From assembly GCA_030403585.1 (NCBI GenBank), contig JAUEPE010000019.1, positions 1 to 64,000 of the forward strand: a stretch of 64,000 nt of DNA. The letters are read 5' to 3'. Below the pieces are notes generated by a model. The model was not told where the DNA came from and did no database searches. It saw nothing but the letters and a program-made list of their open reading frames with translations. Shown piece after piece: positions 45,847 to 53,991 of this stretch (position 1 is the first letter of the stretch; every line of letters starts with the position of its first letter). The position numbers and the translations under genes were made by a program. The stretch is from Frankia sp. RB7. Its GTDB lineage: Bacteria; Pseudomonadota; Alphaproteobacteria; Rhizobiales; Xanthobacteraceae.

Positions 45847-46485
45847 TTGAATTCAATACTTGTCGTCGACGACCACCCCATCATTGCGGAAGCCTGTCGG
45901 ATCGTGCTTGGCGATGTCGAAAATCTCGTCGCTGCGCGCGATGTACTAGCTGGCTATGAGGCGTTTCTCGAACATCGGCCCGGCGTCATCATTCTCGACC
46001 TGTCGTTTCCCGGAGAAGCATTGGGTGGCGTCGATCTGCTCCACCGCATTTCGGCGGATGCCCCGCTCGCGCGCATTCTGGTTTTCAGTATGCATGCGGA
46101 CGCCAATATCGTCGCTTCCGCAATCAAGGCGGGCGCTATCGGCTATCTGCTGAAAGACTCATCGCCGGACGAGTTACCAAAGGCCGTGCGTCAGGTTCGA
46201 CTCGGCCATCGTTATGTCGACGAGCGAATCAATTTGCACGGCGTAAGCCTCCCTGTTCAGACCGAAGCCTCGGCGACCGGAGCATTGACGCCGCGTGAAA
46301 CGCAGGCCCTCGGCCTGCTCGGCGCGGGACAATCCTATCCCGCCATCGCTGAAGAGCTTGACATCACGCAAAGGGCCGTGGTCCGGCTGATCAAGCAGGC
46401 GCGAGCGAAGCTTGGCATCCGCCGCACGAGCGACCTGCTTCGCCGCGCACGCGAACTGGCCCGCCGGAAAACGAATATCCACTGA
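45847..46485 (+). CDS. LuxR/NarL-type response regulator
   Basis: 212 residues. Receiver domain 1-120 with VVDDHPII, phospho-acceptor Asp in IILDLSFPG, switch Ser in VFSMHAD and Lys in YLLKDSSPD. The C-terminal LuxR-type helix-turn-helix spans LTPRETQALGLL to the RAKLGIRRTSDLL helix. The start is TTG at 45847, preceded by GAGG. It is 95 bases downstream of the dehydrogenase gene, as with AgmR/PedR-type regulators of PQQ dehydrogenases. It converges on the lanmodulin gene with a ten-base gap. Confidence 0.85.
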   Translation: MNSILVVDDHPIIAEACRIVLGDVENLVAARDVLAGYEAFLEHRPGVIILDLSFPGEALGGVDLLHRISADAPLARILVFSMHADANIVASAIKAGAIGYLLKDSSPDELPKAVRQVRLGHRYVDERINLHGVSLPVQTEASATGALTPRETQALGLLGAGQSYPAIAEELDITQRAVVRLIKQARAKLGIRRTSDLLRRARELARRKTNIH

Positions 46486-46495
46486 TGTGCCGGTT

Positions 46496-46894
46496 CTATT
46501 GCAGGAGCCGAAGCAGCGCTCGCCCTGCAGGCGATCGCAGCTCGTGTCCGTCCAAGGTCCCGTCACCGTCCCGATCGGCCGCCTTGAAGCGCTGCGCGAC
46601 AACAGCAAGATACTCGTTCACCGACAGGGTTCCATCGTGATCAGGATCGGCTGCCATGACTTCCTCGGCGGTTAGCCTGCTGCGCAATTCGCGCATATCG
46701 AGTGTGCCATCGTGATCCGGATCGATCCTAGCGAAGAAAGCAGTCGCGGCCTTCCTGACTTCGATATGATCCAGCGTGCCATCATTGTCGGTGTCGAACC
46801 GCTTGACCGGATCGCTGCGCGGCGCCGCCTGAGCCACTCCAAACAATATTGCAATGGCCAGGAACGAGCTGATCAATCGGTCAAATAAGCGCAT
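46496..46894 (-). CDS. lanM: lanmodulin-type lanthanide-binding EF-hand protein
   Basis: 132 residues: signal peptide (1-23, ends GVAQAAP) and four EF-hand loops at 34-45, 58-69, 83-94 and 107-118. The loops read DTDNDGTLDHIE, DPDHDGTLDMRE, DPDHDGTLSVNE and DRDGDGTLDGHE. Gaps between loops are only 12-13 residues, against about 25 in calmodulin, and the Pro at loop position 2 in EF2 and EF3 is the lanmodulin hallmark. The C-terminal SPAGRALL resembles the SPAGSAL end of Methylorubrum LanM, from memory. EF1 and EF4 have Thr and Arg in place of Pro, and EF3 has Ser at position 9. It is a periplasmic lanthanide binder. An AGGAGG precedes the ATG, 34 bases after the sensor kinase stop. Confidence 0.88.
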   Translation of the reverse strand: MRLFDRLISSFLAIAILFGVAQAAPRSDPVKRFDTDNDGTLDHIEVRKAATAFFARIDPDHDGTLDMRELRSRLTAEEVMAADPDHDGTLSVNEYLAVVAQRFKAADRDGDGTLDGHELRSPAGRALLRLLQ

Positions 46895-46928
46895 TTTGAG
46901 TCCTCCTGAGAGCACGCGCCACGCCCCA

Positions 46929-48287
46929 TCACGCCGCCGCGGTCGGAACCAGCGCCTCCACAGTGACGCCGCCCTCGCCGGACGCCACGTTGAGCGTGCC
47001 GCCCAGCGCCAGAATGCGCTCGCGCATGCCGACGAGGCCGAAGCCGAGTTTTTGGCCGGGCTCCATGCCATGACCGTTGTCGCTGACCCGGACGCGTGCG
47101 CAACCGCGGCCGTCACGCGTGAGCTGTTCCGCAGGCTCGATGACGACATTGACCGCGGTCGCACCCGCGTGGCGGAACACGTTCGTGAGCGACTCCTGCA
47201 CGACGCGGTAGATGGTGAGATCGGCGGTCTCGCCGACCGGCCCGAGCGCCGGCGAGATCGCAGTCTCGATCGTCACCTCGGGATGCGATTCCCGCCACAG
47301 CCGCGACAGCGATTCCAGCGCCTTGCCGAGACCGAGCTCGGCAAGGCCGACGGGCCTCAAGCGCTCCAGCACGCGACGGGTGAACTGCTGCAGCGCGTTG
47401 ATCTGTTCCAGCAAGGCGCCGCCGTGTTTTCGCACGGCGTCGGCACTTGGTGCGCGTCCGTCCGCGAGCTTTGCGAGAGCGCTGGCATGCGCGCGCAGCG
47501 AGAACAGATATGGCCCGAATTCGTCATGCAGCTCGCGCGCGATCTCCTTACGCTCGACGTCCTGGAGCGACACCGCGCGCTCGGCAAGCCGCCGCTTGTC
47601 TTCGACCGCCTCGCCCAGCGTCGCCGCGAGATGATTGAGCTTGGTGCAGATCGCAGCCAACTCTGGCGCGCCGCCGGGCACCGCACGGGCGTCGTAACGG
47701 CCGTCCTCGAGCTCGCCCATCGTCTGCGTCAATGACTGGAGCGGCGCGAGCGCCCGGCCGACGACATTCATCATCACCAGAAACAGTACCAGCGCGATGA
47801 CTGATCCGACCTCGAGCTGCGTGACGATGGCATCCCAAATCTCGGCAATCTCGTCATTGGGATGCGAGGTAATCACCAGCGAGCCGGGCTTGCCGTGGAC
47901 CGAGACCGGTACGCTGACGGCGGTCTGCTCGGGATGAACCAGGCTGACGAACCAGGCCGGCGGCCCCAGCGTATCGTCATCGGTATCGGGCCGCGGCGGC
48001 GTCAGCGGGTTCCCGCCGGCGTCCCGGAGCGCAATGCTGACATGGCGGAGCCGATTGAGGTCACGCGCGATCTGGTTCAGCCTGGCATCGGGATCCGGTG
48101 CCTCGTTGAGGTCGACAACGATCATCTCGATGAACTCGCGCGCCAGCCGGATCACGCTCTGGTCCTCGGCCTGGACGCGGGGGCCGGCTTCCGCGACCTG
48201 GCGGGCGATGTTGACGGCGAGCCCGAGCGCCAGCAGCAGCGCCAGCAGGAGGTTGATGCGCCCGCGCAAGGATAGATTTTGCCACAT
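46929..48287 (-). CDS. HisKA_3-type membrane sensor histidine kinase
   Basis: 452 residues. Membrane helices at about 11-28 and 160-177 enclose a 130-residue periplasmic sensor domain. A HAMP-like linker follows, then the dimerisation/phospho-acceptor segment IARELHDEFGPY with His254, N-box QESLTNVFRHA near 365 and G-boxes SDNGHGM and GFGLVGMRERI. This is the kinase class that pairs with NarL/LuxR regulators, two of which flank it. It is expected to sense a periplasmic signal for PQQ-dependent metabolism. ATG 48287 (MWQNLS) is preferred to 48305. lanM follows in the same direction. Confidence 0.85.
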   Translation of the reverse strand: MWQNLSLRGRINLLLALLLALGLAVNIARQVAEAGPRVQAEDQSVIRLAREFIEMIVVDLNEAPDPDARLNQIARDLNRLRHVSIALRDAGGNPLTPPRPDTDDDTLGPPAWFVSLVHPEQTAVSVPVSVHGKPGSLVITSHPNDEIAEIWDAIVTQLEVGSVIALVLFLVMMNVVGRALAPLQSLTQTMGELEDGRYDARAVPGGAPELAAICTKLNHLAATLGEAVEDKRRLAERAVSLQDVERKEIARELHDEFGPYLFSLRAHASALAKLADGRAPSADAVRKHGGALLEQINALQQFTRRVLERLRPVGLAELGLGKALESLSRLWRESHPEVTIETAISPALGPVGETADLTIYRVVQESLTNVFRHAGATAVNVVIEPAEQLTRDGRGCARVRVSDNGHGMEPGQKLGFGLVGMRERILALGGTLNVASGEGGVTVEALVPTAAA

Positions 48288-48495
48288 TGCTCTCGCCTGC
48301 CCCACGAAGGACCGCTCGCGCCTGCCCGATAACGTTGACAGAGACGAAGCGCCCGATATCTAATCGGAAGCGTACAGCAATCCCGGCCGGGTTGCATGAC
48401 CCGACATGAGACGTGCGCGTCTCTCCTCGTTGGGCATCATGCGGCGCAAAACAGGCAGGCTCTATCACGGGAACGCGCTGTCGCGGGGAACGCCT

Positions 48496-49116
48496 ATGCG
48501 CATTCTGATCGTCGACGATCATCCCATTGTCGCCTCCGGCTGCCGCGCCGTATTGGCCGACGAAGGCGAGATCGAGATTTTGGAGGCCGCCGACGCCGAA
48601 GACGGCGAATGCGTCTTCATCGTCGAGCGCCCCGACCTCTGCGTGATCGACATCAACCTGCCGACCGTCTCCGGCTTCGAGCTCGCACGCCGCATCCTCG
48701 AGCGCGCGGCTGATGCCCGCATCATCATGTTCAGCATGAACGACGACCCGGCCTTTGCCGCGCGCGCGATCGAATGCGGCGCCAAGGGCTACGTCTCCAA
48801 GACCGGCGACCCCGACGATCTCGTCGAGGCGATCCGCACCGTCGGCGGCGGCGGCACTTATCTTCCGAGCGCGATCGCCCGCAGCATCGCCTTCGCAGGG
48901 CCCACGCTGGCGCAAAGCCCGCTATCGAAGCTGAATGCGCGCGAGATGGAGATTTTGCGGCTGCTCAGCGCTGGAAAAAGCCTGTCCGAGATCGCCTGGC
49001 TGGTGCAATCGTCCTACAAGACGGTCGCCAACACCTCCTCGATCATGCGCCAGAAGCTCGGAGTGAAGACCTCGGTCGAGCTGGTGCGGCTGGCGATCGA
49101 CAGCGGTATGGCCTGA
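48496..49116 (+). CDS. LuxR/NarL-type response regulator, AgmR/PedR-like
   Basis: 206 residues from ATG 48496 after GGGGA. Receiver motifs: IVDDHPIVASGCR, acceptor Asp in LCVIDINLP, switch residue in IIMFSMNDD, Lys in YVSKTGDPDD. LuxR HTH: LNAREMEILRLLSAGKSLSEIA. It is divergent from the sensor kinase gene and is the more likely cognate partner. The same class (AgmR, PedR1) activates PQQ alcohol dehydrogenase genes in Pseudomonas. The longer frame to 48406 is not used. Confidence 0.85.
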   Translation: MRILIVDDHPIVASGCRAVLADEGEIEILEAADAEDGECVFIVERPDLCVIDINLPTVSGFELARRILERAADARIIMFSMNDDPAFAARAIECGAKGYVSKTGDPDDLVEAIRTVGGGGTYLPSAIARSIAFAGPTLAQSPLSKLNAREMEILRLLSAGKSLSEIAWLVQSSYKTVANTSSIMRQKLGVKTSVELVRLAIDSGMA

Positions 49117-49204
49117 CCTCAGGTCAGCCTTTGCATTCCCGCACGAATTCGGTCACAGAAGCATTGCATTCTTGATGTGGTGAGATGCCACGGAGCAAAC
49201 CGGC

Positions 49205-50050
49205 ATGACGATCCAGACTGTCTCGACCAACACTTCCTATGGCGGTGTGCAGGGCGTGTATCGCCATGCGAGCCAGGCAACCGGAACCGACATGGTGTTC
49301 TCGGTCTATGTTCCCCCGCATGCCGACGGCGCCAAGCTCCCCGTGGTCTGGTATCTCTCCGGCCTCACCTGCACTCATGCCAACGTTACCGAGAAGGGCG
49401 AATTCCGCAAAGCCTGCGCCGAGCTTGGCCTGATCTTCGTCGCCCCCGACACCAGTCCGCGCGGGCCCGACGTGCCGGGCGATGCCAACAACGCCTATGA
49501 TTTCGGCTTGGGCGCCGGTTTCTACGTCGATGCGACCGAAGCGCCGTTCGCGCGCAATTACCGCATGTGGAGCTATTTCACCGACGAGCTGCCCAACCTC
49601 GTGGCGGGAAATTTTCCTGTCGACGCCAAGCGGCAATCAGTGATGGGCCATTCCATGGGCGGCCATGGCGCGCTGACCGTGGCGCTGCGCAACCCGCACC
49701 GCTATCGCGCGGCCAGCGCCTTCGCCCCGATCGTGGCGCCATCGCAGGTGCCGTGGGGCATCAAGGCGCTGACCGGCTATCTCGGTCCGAACAAGGATGC
49801 CTGGCGCAGCCATGACACGGTGGCGCTGATCGAGGATGGCGCGAAATATTCAGGCTTCCTGGTCGACGTCGGCGAGGCCGATAATTTCCTCAAAGAGCAG
49901 CTCAAGCCGGAGTTGCTGCAAGCCGCCTGCAACAAGGCCAACATCCCGCTGACGCTGCGGCGTCAGCCGGGCTATGACCATAGCTACTATTTCATCTCGA
50001 CGTTCATGAGCGACCATCTGCACTGGCATGCGGAGAGATTGAAGGGATGA
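49205..50050 (+). CDS. fghA: S-formylglutathione hydrolase
   Basis: 281 residues of the esterase D family. The nucleophile elbow GHSMGGHGA places Ser150; the oxyanion segment YLSGLTCTHANVTEKGEF is characteristic, and the late YDHSYYFISTF gives the catalytic His. It hydrolyses S-formylglutathione to formate and glutathione, the second step of glutathione-dependent formaldehyde removal. That fits formaldehyde arising from methanol oxidation by a PQQ dehydrogenase. The partner glutathione-dependent formaldehyde dehydrogenase gene is not in the window. Confidence 0.9.
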   Translation: MTIQTVSTNTSYGGVQGVYRHASQATGTDMVFSVYVPPHADGAKLPVVWYLSGLTCTHANVTEKGEFRKACAELGLIFVAPDTSPRGPDVPGDANNAYDFGLGAGFYVDATEAPFARNYRMWSYFTDELPNLVAGNFPVDAKRQSVMGHSMGGHGALTVALRNPHRYRAASAFAPIVAPSQVPWGIKALTGYLGPNKDAWRSHDTVALIEDGAKYSGFLVDVGEADNFLKEQLKPELLQAACNKANIPLTLRRQPGYDHSYYFISTFMSDHLHWHAERLKG

Positions 50051-50067
50051 GGCACGCTCTCTCCTCC

Positions 50068-50209
50068 CCCTCTCCCCGTTCTTACGGGGAGAGGGTTGGG
50101 GTGAGGGGCTGCTTCGGCAAAAGCAGTGAGAGTTAGACTCGCGGAGGCTCCCCCTCACCCGGAATTTGCTCTCGCAAATTCCGGCCTCTCCCCGCAGGCG
50201 GGGAGAGGC
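50068..50209. repeat. composite palindromic repeat (three stem-loops)
   Basis: CCCTCTCCCCGT/ACGGGGAGAGGG (50068-50095), GGAATTTGC/GCAAATTCC (50161-50182) and GCCTCTCCCCGC/GCGGGGAGAGGC (50184-50209) are perfect stems. GGGGTGAGGGG near 50097 also pairs with CCCCCTCACCC near 50150, so the whole can fold as one structure. It lies between convergent genes and may end transcription from both sides. Confidence 0.7.
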
Positions 50210-50216
50210 GAAGACC

Positions 50217-50717
50217 TCACGGCTTGCCGTAGTTCGGCGCGAGCAGGCGGTTGCGGATCAGATAGCTCATCGTGCGCGACCAGGATTCGTCGGTGTTGCC
50301 GCGCATGTCGGCGCTCGCCGCCGCGATCATGGTGCCGGTCTTCACGTCGCGCAGATAAACATTCAAATTGATGATCAGGTTCGAGACCTTCTGCACCATG
50401 CCGGTGATCTCGAGGTCCGCTCCTAACTGTCCGGCAAGCTTGAGGTCGCAACCGCCACAGGCTTGCAGATTGGCGTGATGGGCGGCATCCCTCACCGGCG
50501 CGATATCGAGCAGCTGGAACCGGCCTGACTCAGCCAGTTCCTTGCGCAGCTGGTCGCTGATATGCGCAAGCCGCGCCTCCTCCGGCTTCGAGCCGTAGAA
50601 CTCGCCGGGCAGGCTGGTGTCGATCAACTCGAAATCGAACACGGCGAGCTTTGGCGGATCCGCGACTGCCTGCGAACCCATCAGCAGCAAAGCCGCGAAA
50701 CATATCAACGCTCGCAT
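50217..50717 (-). CDS. DUF3280-like secreted protein of the PQQ dehydrogenase locus
   Basis: 166 residues from ATG 50717; the frame upstream to 50918 overlaps the divergent gene and is unlikely. Signal peptide ending SQAVADPP. The mature part has LAVFDFELIDTSLPGEFYG, a QACGGCDLKLAGQLGAD segment with two Cys, and SWSRTMSYLIRNRLL near the end. I know this family (DUF3280/DUF2380 type) as a companion of PQQ-linked ABC genes. Its function is unknown. Confidence 0.7.
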   Translation of the reverse strand: MRALICFAALLLMGSQAVADPPKLAVFDFELIDTSLPGEFYGSKPEEARLAHISDQLRKELAESGRFQLLDIAPVRDAAHHANLQACGGCDLKLAGQLGADLEITGMVQKVSNLIINLNVYLRDVKTGTMIAAASADMRGNTDESWSRTMSYLIRNRLLAPNYGKP

Positions 50718-50844
50718 GATCGTGATTCCCGGCGTGCCCGCGTGAGGACCAAATGCGGGGTTGCAAGCCCGGCCAAATCGGTCATGCTTTAGCAGAGACA
50801 ATTCTTCACCGACGGTCAAGCCGGGGAGAACGTCAGGAGGAAGC

Positions 50845-52026
50845 ATGATCCGATGGTTGCTCGGCCCGATCGGTCTGTGTCTGGCAGCGATGCAAGGGCT
50901 CGCGGCCGACCCGGTCACGATCGGCGTCGGCTATCTCGGTGTCGCCGGCACCCGATCGACGCTGTCGCTGGTCGAGCAGCCCGCGGACAATGACGGCATC
51001 GCCGGCGCGAAGCTCGCAATCGAGGACAACAACACCACCGGAAAATTCCTCAACCAGCGTTTTGTGCTGGAAGAGCGCCGCATCAAGGAAGGTGAGGACG
51101 TGGTCCAGGCCGCGACCGCGCTTGCCGAACACAACGGCTTTATCATCACCGACCTGCCGGCCGATGCGCTGTTGAAGGTCGCCGACGCCTTGCGCAACCG
51201 CGGCACGCTGCTGTTCAACGCCGGCGCGATCGACGAGCGGCTGCGCGAGGCCGATTGCCGCGCCAATGTGATCCATAGCGCACCGACGCGCTCGATGCTG
51301 GCCGATGCGCTCGGCCAGTACCTGGTGTGGAAGCGGTGGCCGCGCTGGCTGCTGGTGGTCGGCTCGCATGACGAGGACAAGCTCTACGCCGATGCGCTCC
51401 GGCGCGCCGCCACGCGGTTCGGCGCCAAAATCGTGCAGGAACGCACCTTTGAGGACACCGGCGGCGCGCGCCGCACGGACTCGGGCGTGACGCTGATCCA
51501 GCGGCAGATGCCGGTGTTCACGCAAGCCGCGCCCGCCTACGACGTGCTGGTCGCCGCCGACGAGAGCGAGGTGTTCGCGGCCTATCTGCCCTACCGCACC
51601 TGGGATCCCCGCCCCGTCGCGGGTTCGGCCGGCCTGGTGCCGCGCAGCTGGGACGCCGCACAGGACCAGTGGGGCGCGACGCAGATGCAGAACCGCTTCA
51701 TGAAGCTGAATTCGCGGCGCATGACCGCGCTCGACATGCAGGCCTGGACAGCCGTGCGCATGATCGGCGAGGCGACCTCGCGCACCAATTCCGGCGACGT
51801 CAAGAAGGTCACCGATTTCATCAAGGGACCGGATTTCTCTGTCGCCGCCTTCAAAGGCACAAAGCTGACGCTGCGCGACTGGAATCTGCAGCTCCGCCAG
51901 CCCATCCTGCTGGTCGACGGCCGCATGGTGGTGTCGGTGTCGCCGCAGGAAGGGTTTCTGCACCAGGTCTCCGAGCTCGACACGCTCGGCTATGATCGTC
52001 CGGAGAGCAAATGCAAGCTAAAATGA
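50845..52026 (+). CDS. ABC substrate-binding protein of the PQQ dehydrogenase system (LutA-like)
   Basis: 393 residues. Signal peptide ending GLAAD, then a type I periplasmic binding fold similar to branched-chain amino acid binders (VTIGVGYLG, a DDN-type NTTGKFLNQ loop, YDVLVAADESEVFAAYLPYRTWDPRP). It starts at ATG 50845 after AGGAGG. It opens a five-gene operon. This family is known as the ABC binding component found with PQQ-dependent alcohol dehydrogenases; in Methylorubrum I remember its relative as LutA of the lanthanide uptake cluster. Confidence 0.8.
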   Translation: MIRWLLGPIGLCLAAMQGLAADPVTIGVGYLGVAGTRSTLSLVEQPADNDGIAGAKLAIEDNNTTGKFLNQRFVLEERRIKEGEDVVQAATALAEHNGFIITDLPADALLKVADALRNRGTLLFNAGAIDERLREADCRANVIHSAPTRSMLADALGQYLVWKRWPRWLLVVGSHDEDKLYADALRRAATRFGAKIVQERTFEDTGGARRTDSGVTLIQRQMPVFTQAAPAYDVLVAADESEVFAAYLPYRTWDPRPVAGSAGLVPRSWDAAQDQWGATQMQNRFMKLNSRRMTALDMQAWTAVRMIGEATSRTNSGDVKKVTDFIKGPDFSVAAFKGTKLTLRDWNLQLRQPILLVDGRMVVSVSPQEGFLHQVSELDTLGYDRPESKCKLK

Positions 52027-52071
52027 GCATTGTGAGATGAGTCCGATCTCCCGCCGCAACGACGCTGCGCT

Positions 52072-52199
52072 CCCTCCCCCGCTTGCGGGGGAGGGTTGGG
52101 GAGAGGGTGTCTCCACGCGCGAGAGCCCCCAAGAGGAGCGAGCCCTCTCCCGTATCGCATCTCACGATGCGATACGACCTCCCCCGCAAGCGGGGGAGG
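52072..52199. repeat. palindromic repeat mosaic at the beta-propeller gene start
   Basis: Two copies of CCTCCCCCGC-NN-GCGGGGGAGG (52073-52094 and 52178-52199) flank GTATCGCAT-type arms (52151-52176, a ten-base perfect stem with loop CTCACG). The second copy runs up to the GTG that is one possible start of the next gene, and its GGGGGAGG could serve as ribosome site. Confidence 0.65.
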
Positions 52200-53188
52200 T
52201 GAAGACAGCTCGCGGACAGAGCTTGCGCATACTGAGGGCAGCCTTGCCCGTGGCACTTGCCCTGGCGGCAGCGCCCGCCCATGCCTTCATCGCCTATGTC
52301 TCGAACGAAAAGAGCAACACGGTGTCGGTGATCGACACCGACAGCTGGACCGTGACCAAGACCATCAAGGTCGGCCAGCGTCCGCGCGGCATCGAGTTCA
52401 CCCGTGACGGCAAGTTCGTGATGGTCGCGGTCGGCGACGACGACACCATCCAGGTGATCGATGCCAAAACGCAAGCCGTTGTCGACACCCTGCCCTCCGG
52501 CCCTGACCCCGAACTGTTCACCCAGGACGCCGCCGGCAAGACGCTCTATGTCGCCAACGAGAACGACAACACGGTGACGGTGATCGATCTCGAGAAGCGC
52601 ACCCGCCTCGGCGACATCCAGGTCGGCGTCGAGCCCGAGGGCATGACCATCAGCCCGGACGGGAAGATTCTGATCAACACGTCCGAGACGACCAACATGG
52701 CGCATTTCATCGACACGTCGTCGCGCCAGATCGTCGCCAACGTGCTGGTCGATGCGCGGCCGCGCTTTGCCGAATTCAAGCACGACGCGTCTGAATTGTG
52801 GGTCTCCTCCGAGATCGGCGGCACCGTGTCGATCGTCGATCCCCAAAAGCACGAGGTGATCGGCAAGGTCAATTTCGAGATTCCGGGCTTGAGGAAAGAA
52901 GCGATCCAACCGGTCGGCATCGGCATGACCAAGGATGATAAAACGGCCTTCGTCGCACTCGGGCCCGCCAACCGTGTCGCCGTGGTCGATATCGCCTCGC
53001 GCAAAGTGACGAAATATCTACTGGTCGGACAGCGCGTCTGGCACATGGCGTTCACGCCTGACGAAAAATATCTGCTGGTGACCAACGGCGTGTCGAACGA
53101 CGTCTCAGTCATCGACGTCGCCGCGCAAAAGGTGATCAAGACCATTCAGGTGGGTGAACTGCCCTGGGGCATCACGATCGCGCCATGA
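52199..53188 (+). CDS. PQQ-associated periplasmic YVTN beta-propeller protein (LutD-like)
   Basis: About 329 residues. Signal peptide LRAALPVALALAAAPAHA, then seven YVTN-type repeats (YVSNEKSNTVSVID, YVANENDNTVTVID and others). The start is uncertain: GTG 52199 joins the repeat element, TTG 52223 begins at the signal peptide; the frame to 52037 translates repeat DNA and is unlikely. The PQQ-dependent catabolism-associated beta-propeller family is the closest match. The role is unknown; it may scaffold metal or cofactor delivery. It overlaps the ATPase gene by ATGA. Confidence 0.8.
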   Translation: MKTARGQSLRILRAALPVALALAAAPAHAFIAYVSNEKSNTVSVIDTDSWTVTKTIKVGQRPRGIEFTRDGKFVMVAVGDDDTIQVIDAKTQAVVDTLPSGPDPELFTQDAAGKTLYVANENDNTVTVIDLEKRTRLGDIQVGVEPEGMTISPDGKILINTSETTNMAHFIDTSSRQIVANVLVDARPRFAEFKHDASELWVSSEIGGTVSIVDPQKHEVIGKVNFEIPGLRKEAIQPVGIGMTKDDKTAFVALGPANRVAVVDIASRKVTKYLLVGQRVWHMAFTPDEKYLLVTNGVSNDVSVIDVAAQKVIKTIQVGELPWGITIAP

Positions 53189-53991
53189 CCAGCCCCGCTC
53201 CCATCGCCGAACCACGCGAGACGCCACGGCTTGATCCGGCCGCGGTGCCGGCGCTGTCGATCGACGGCGTCAGCCATTCCTACGGCCCGCGCCGGGCGCT
53301 GATCGACGTCTCCTTCAACGTGAGACCTGCGAGCTTCACCGCCCTGCTCGGCCTCAACGGGGCCGGCAAGAGCACACTGTTCTCGCTGATCACGCGGCTG
53401 TTCGGCATCCAGACCGGCCGCGTCGGCATTTTCGGTCATGACGTAGGCCGGACGCCCGGCGAGGCGCTGCGGCTGCTTGGCGTCGTCTTCCAGCCGCGCA
53501 CGCTCGATCTCGATCTGTCGCTGACGCAGAACCTGCTCTATCACGCAGCGCTCCACGGCATCAGCCGCCGCGAGGCGGCAACACGCAGCGCCGAGCTGCT
53601 CGCGCGCATCGGGCTCTCCGACCGCGCCGGCAGCAAGGTGCGCGATCTCTCCGGCGGCCAGATGCGACGGCTGGAGATCGCACGCGCCCTGCTGCATCGA
53701 CCGCGGCTGTTGCTGCTGGACGAGCCGACCGTGGGCCTCGACGTCAAGGCGCGCGCCGACATCATCAGCCATGTCCGCCAGCTCGTGACCGAGCAGGGCA
53801 TCGGCGTGCTCTGGGCGACGCATCTGTTCGACGAGATCATGCCCAGTGACGACCTCGTGGTGCTGCACCAGGGCAAGGTGCTGGCGCAGGGGCCGATGAG
53901 CCGCGTCATCACCGAGGCCGGCGCGCAGGACGTCAACACCGCCTTCATGCGCCTGACCGGCGCGCAGATGATGCCGGGAGGCGGCGCATGA
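53185..53991 (+). CDS. ABC transporter ATPase of the PQQ dehydrogenase system (LutE-like)
   Basis: 268 residues, single ABC domain: Walker A GLNGAGKST near 60, Q-loop GVVFQPRTLDLDLS, signature LSGGQMRRLEI, Walker B LLLLDEPTVGLD and H-loop WATHLFDE. This is the ABC-2 exporter-type ATPase regularly found with PQQ alcohol dehydrogenases (Ped/Lut sets). It overlaps both neighbours by four bases and partners with the 53988 permease. Confidence 0.87.
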   Translation: MTSPAPIAEPRETPRLDPAAVPALSIDGVSHSYGPRRALIDVSFNVRPASFTALLGLNGAGKSTLFSLITRLFGIQTGRVGIFGHDVGRTPGEALRLLGVVFQPRTLDLDLSLTQNLLYHAALHGISRREAATRSAELLARIGLSDRAGSKVRDLSGGQMRRLEIARALLHRPRLLLLDEPTVGLDVKARADIISHVRQLVTEQGIGVLWATHLFDEIMPSDDLVVLHQGKVLAQGPMSRVITEAGAQDVNTAFMRLTGAQMMPGGGA

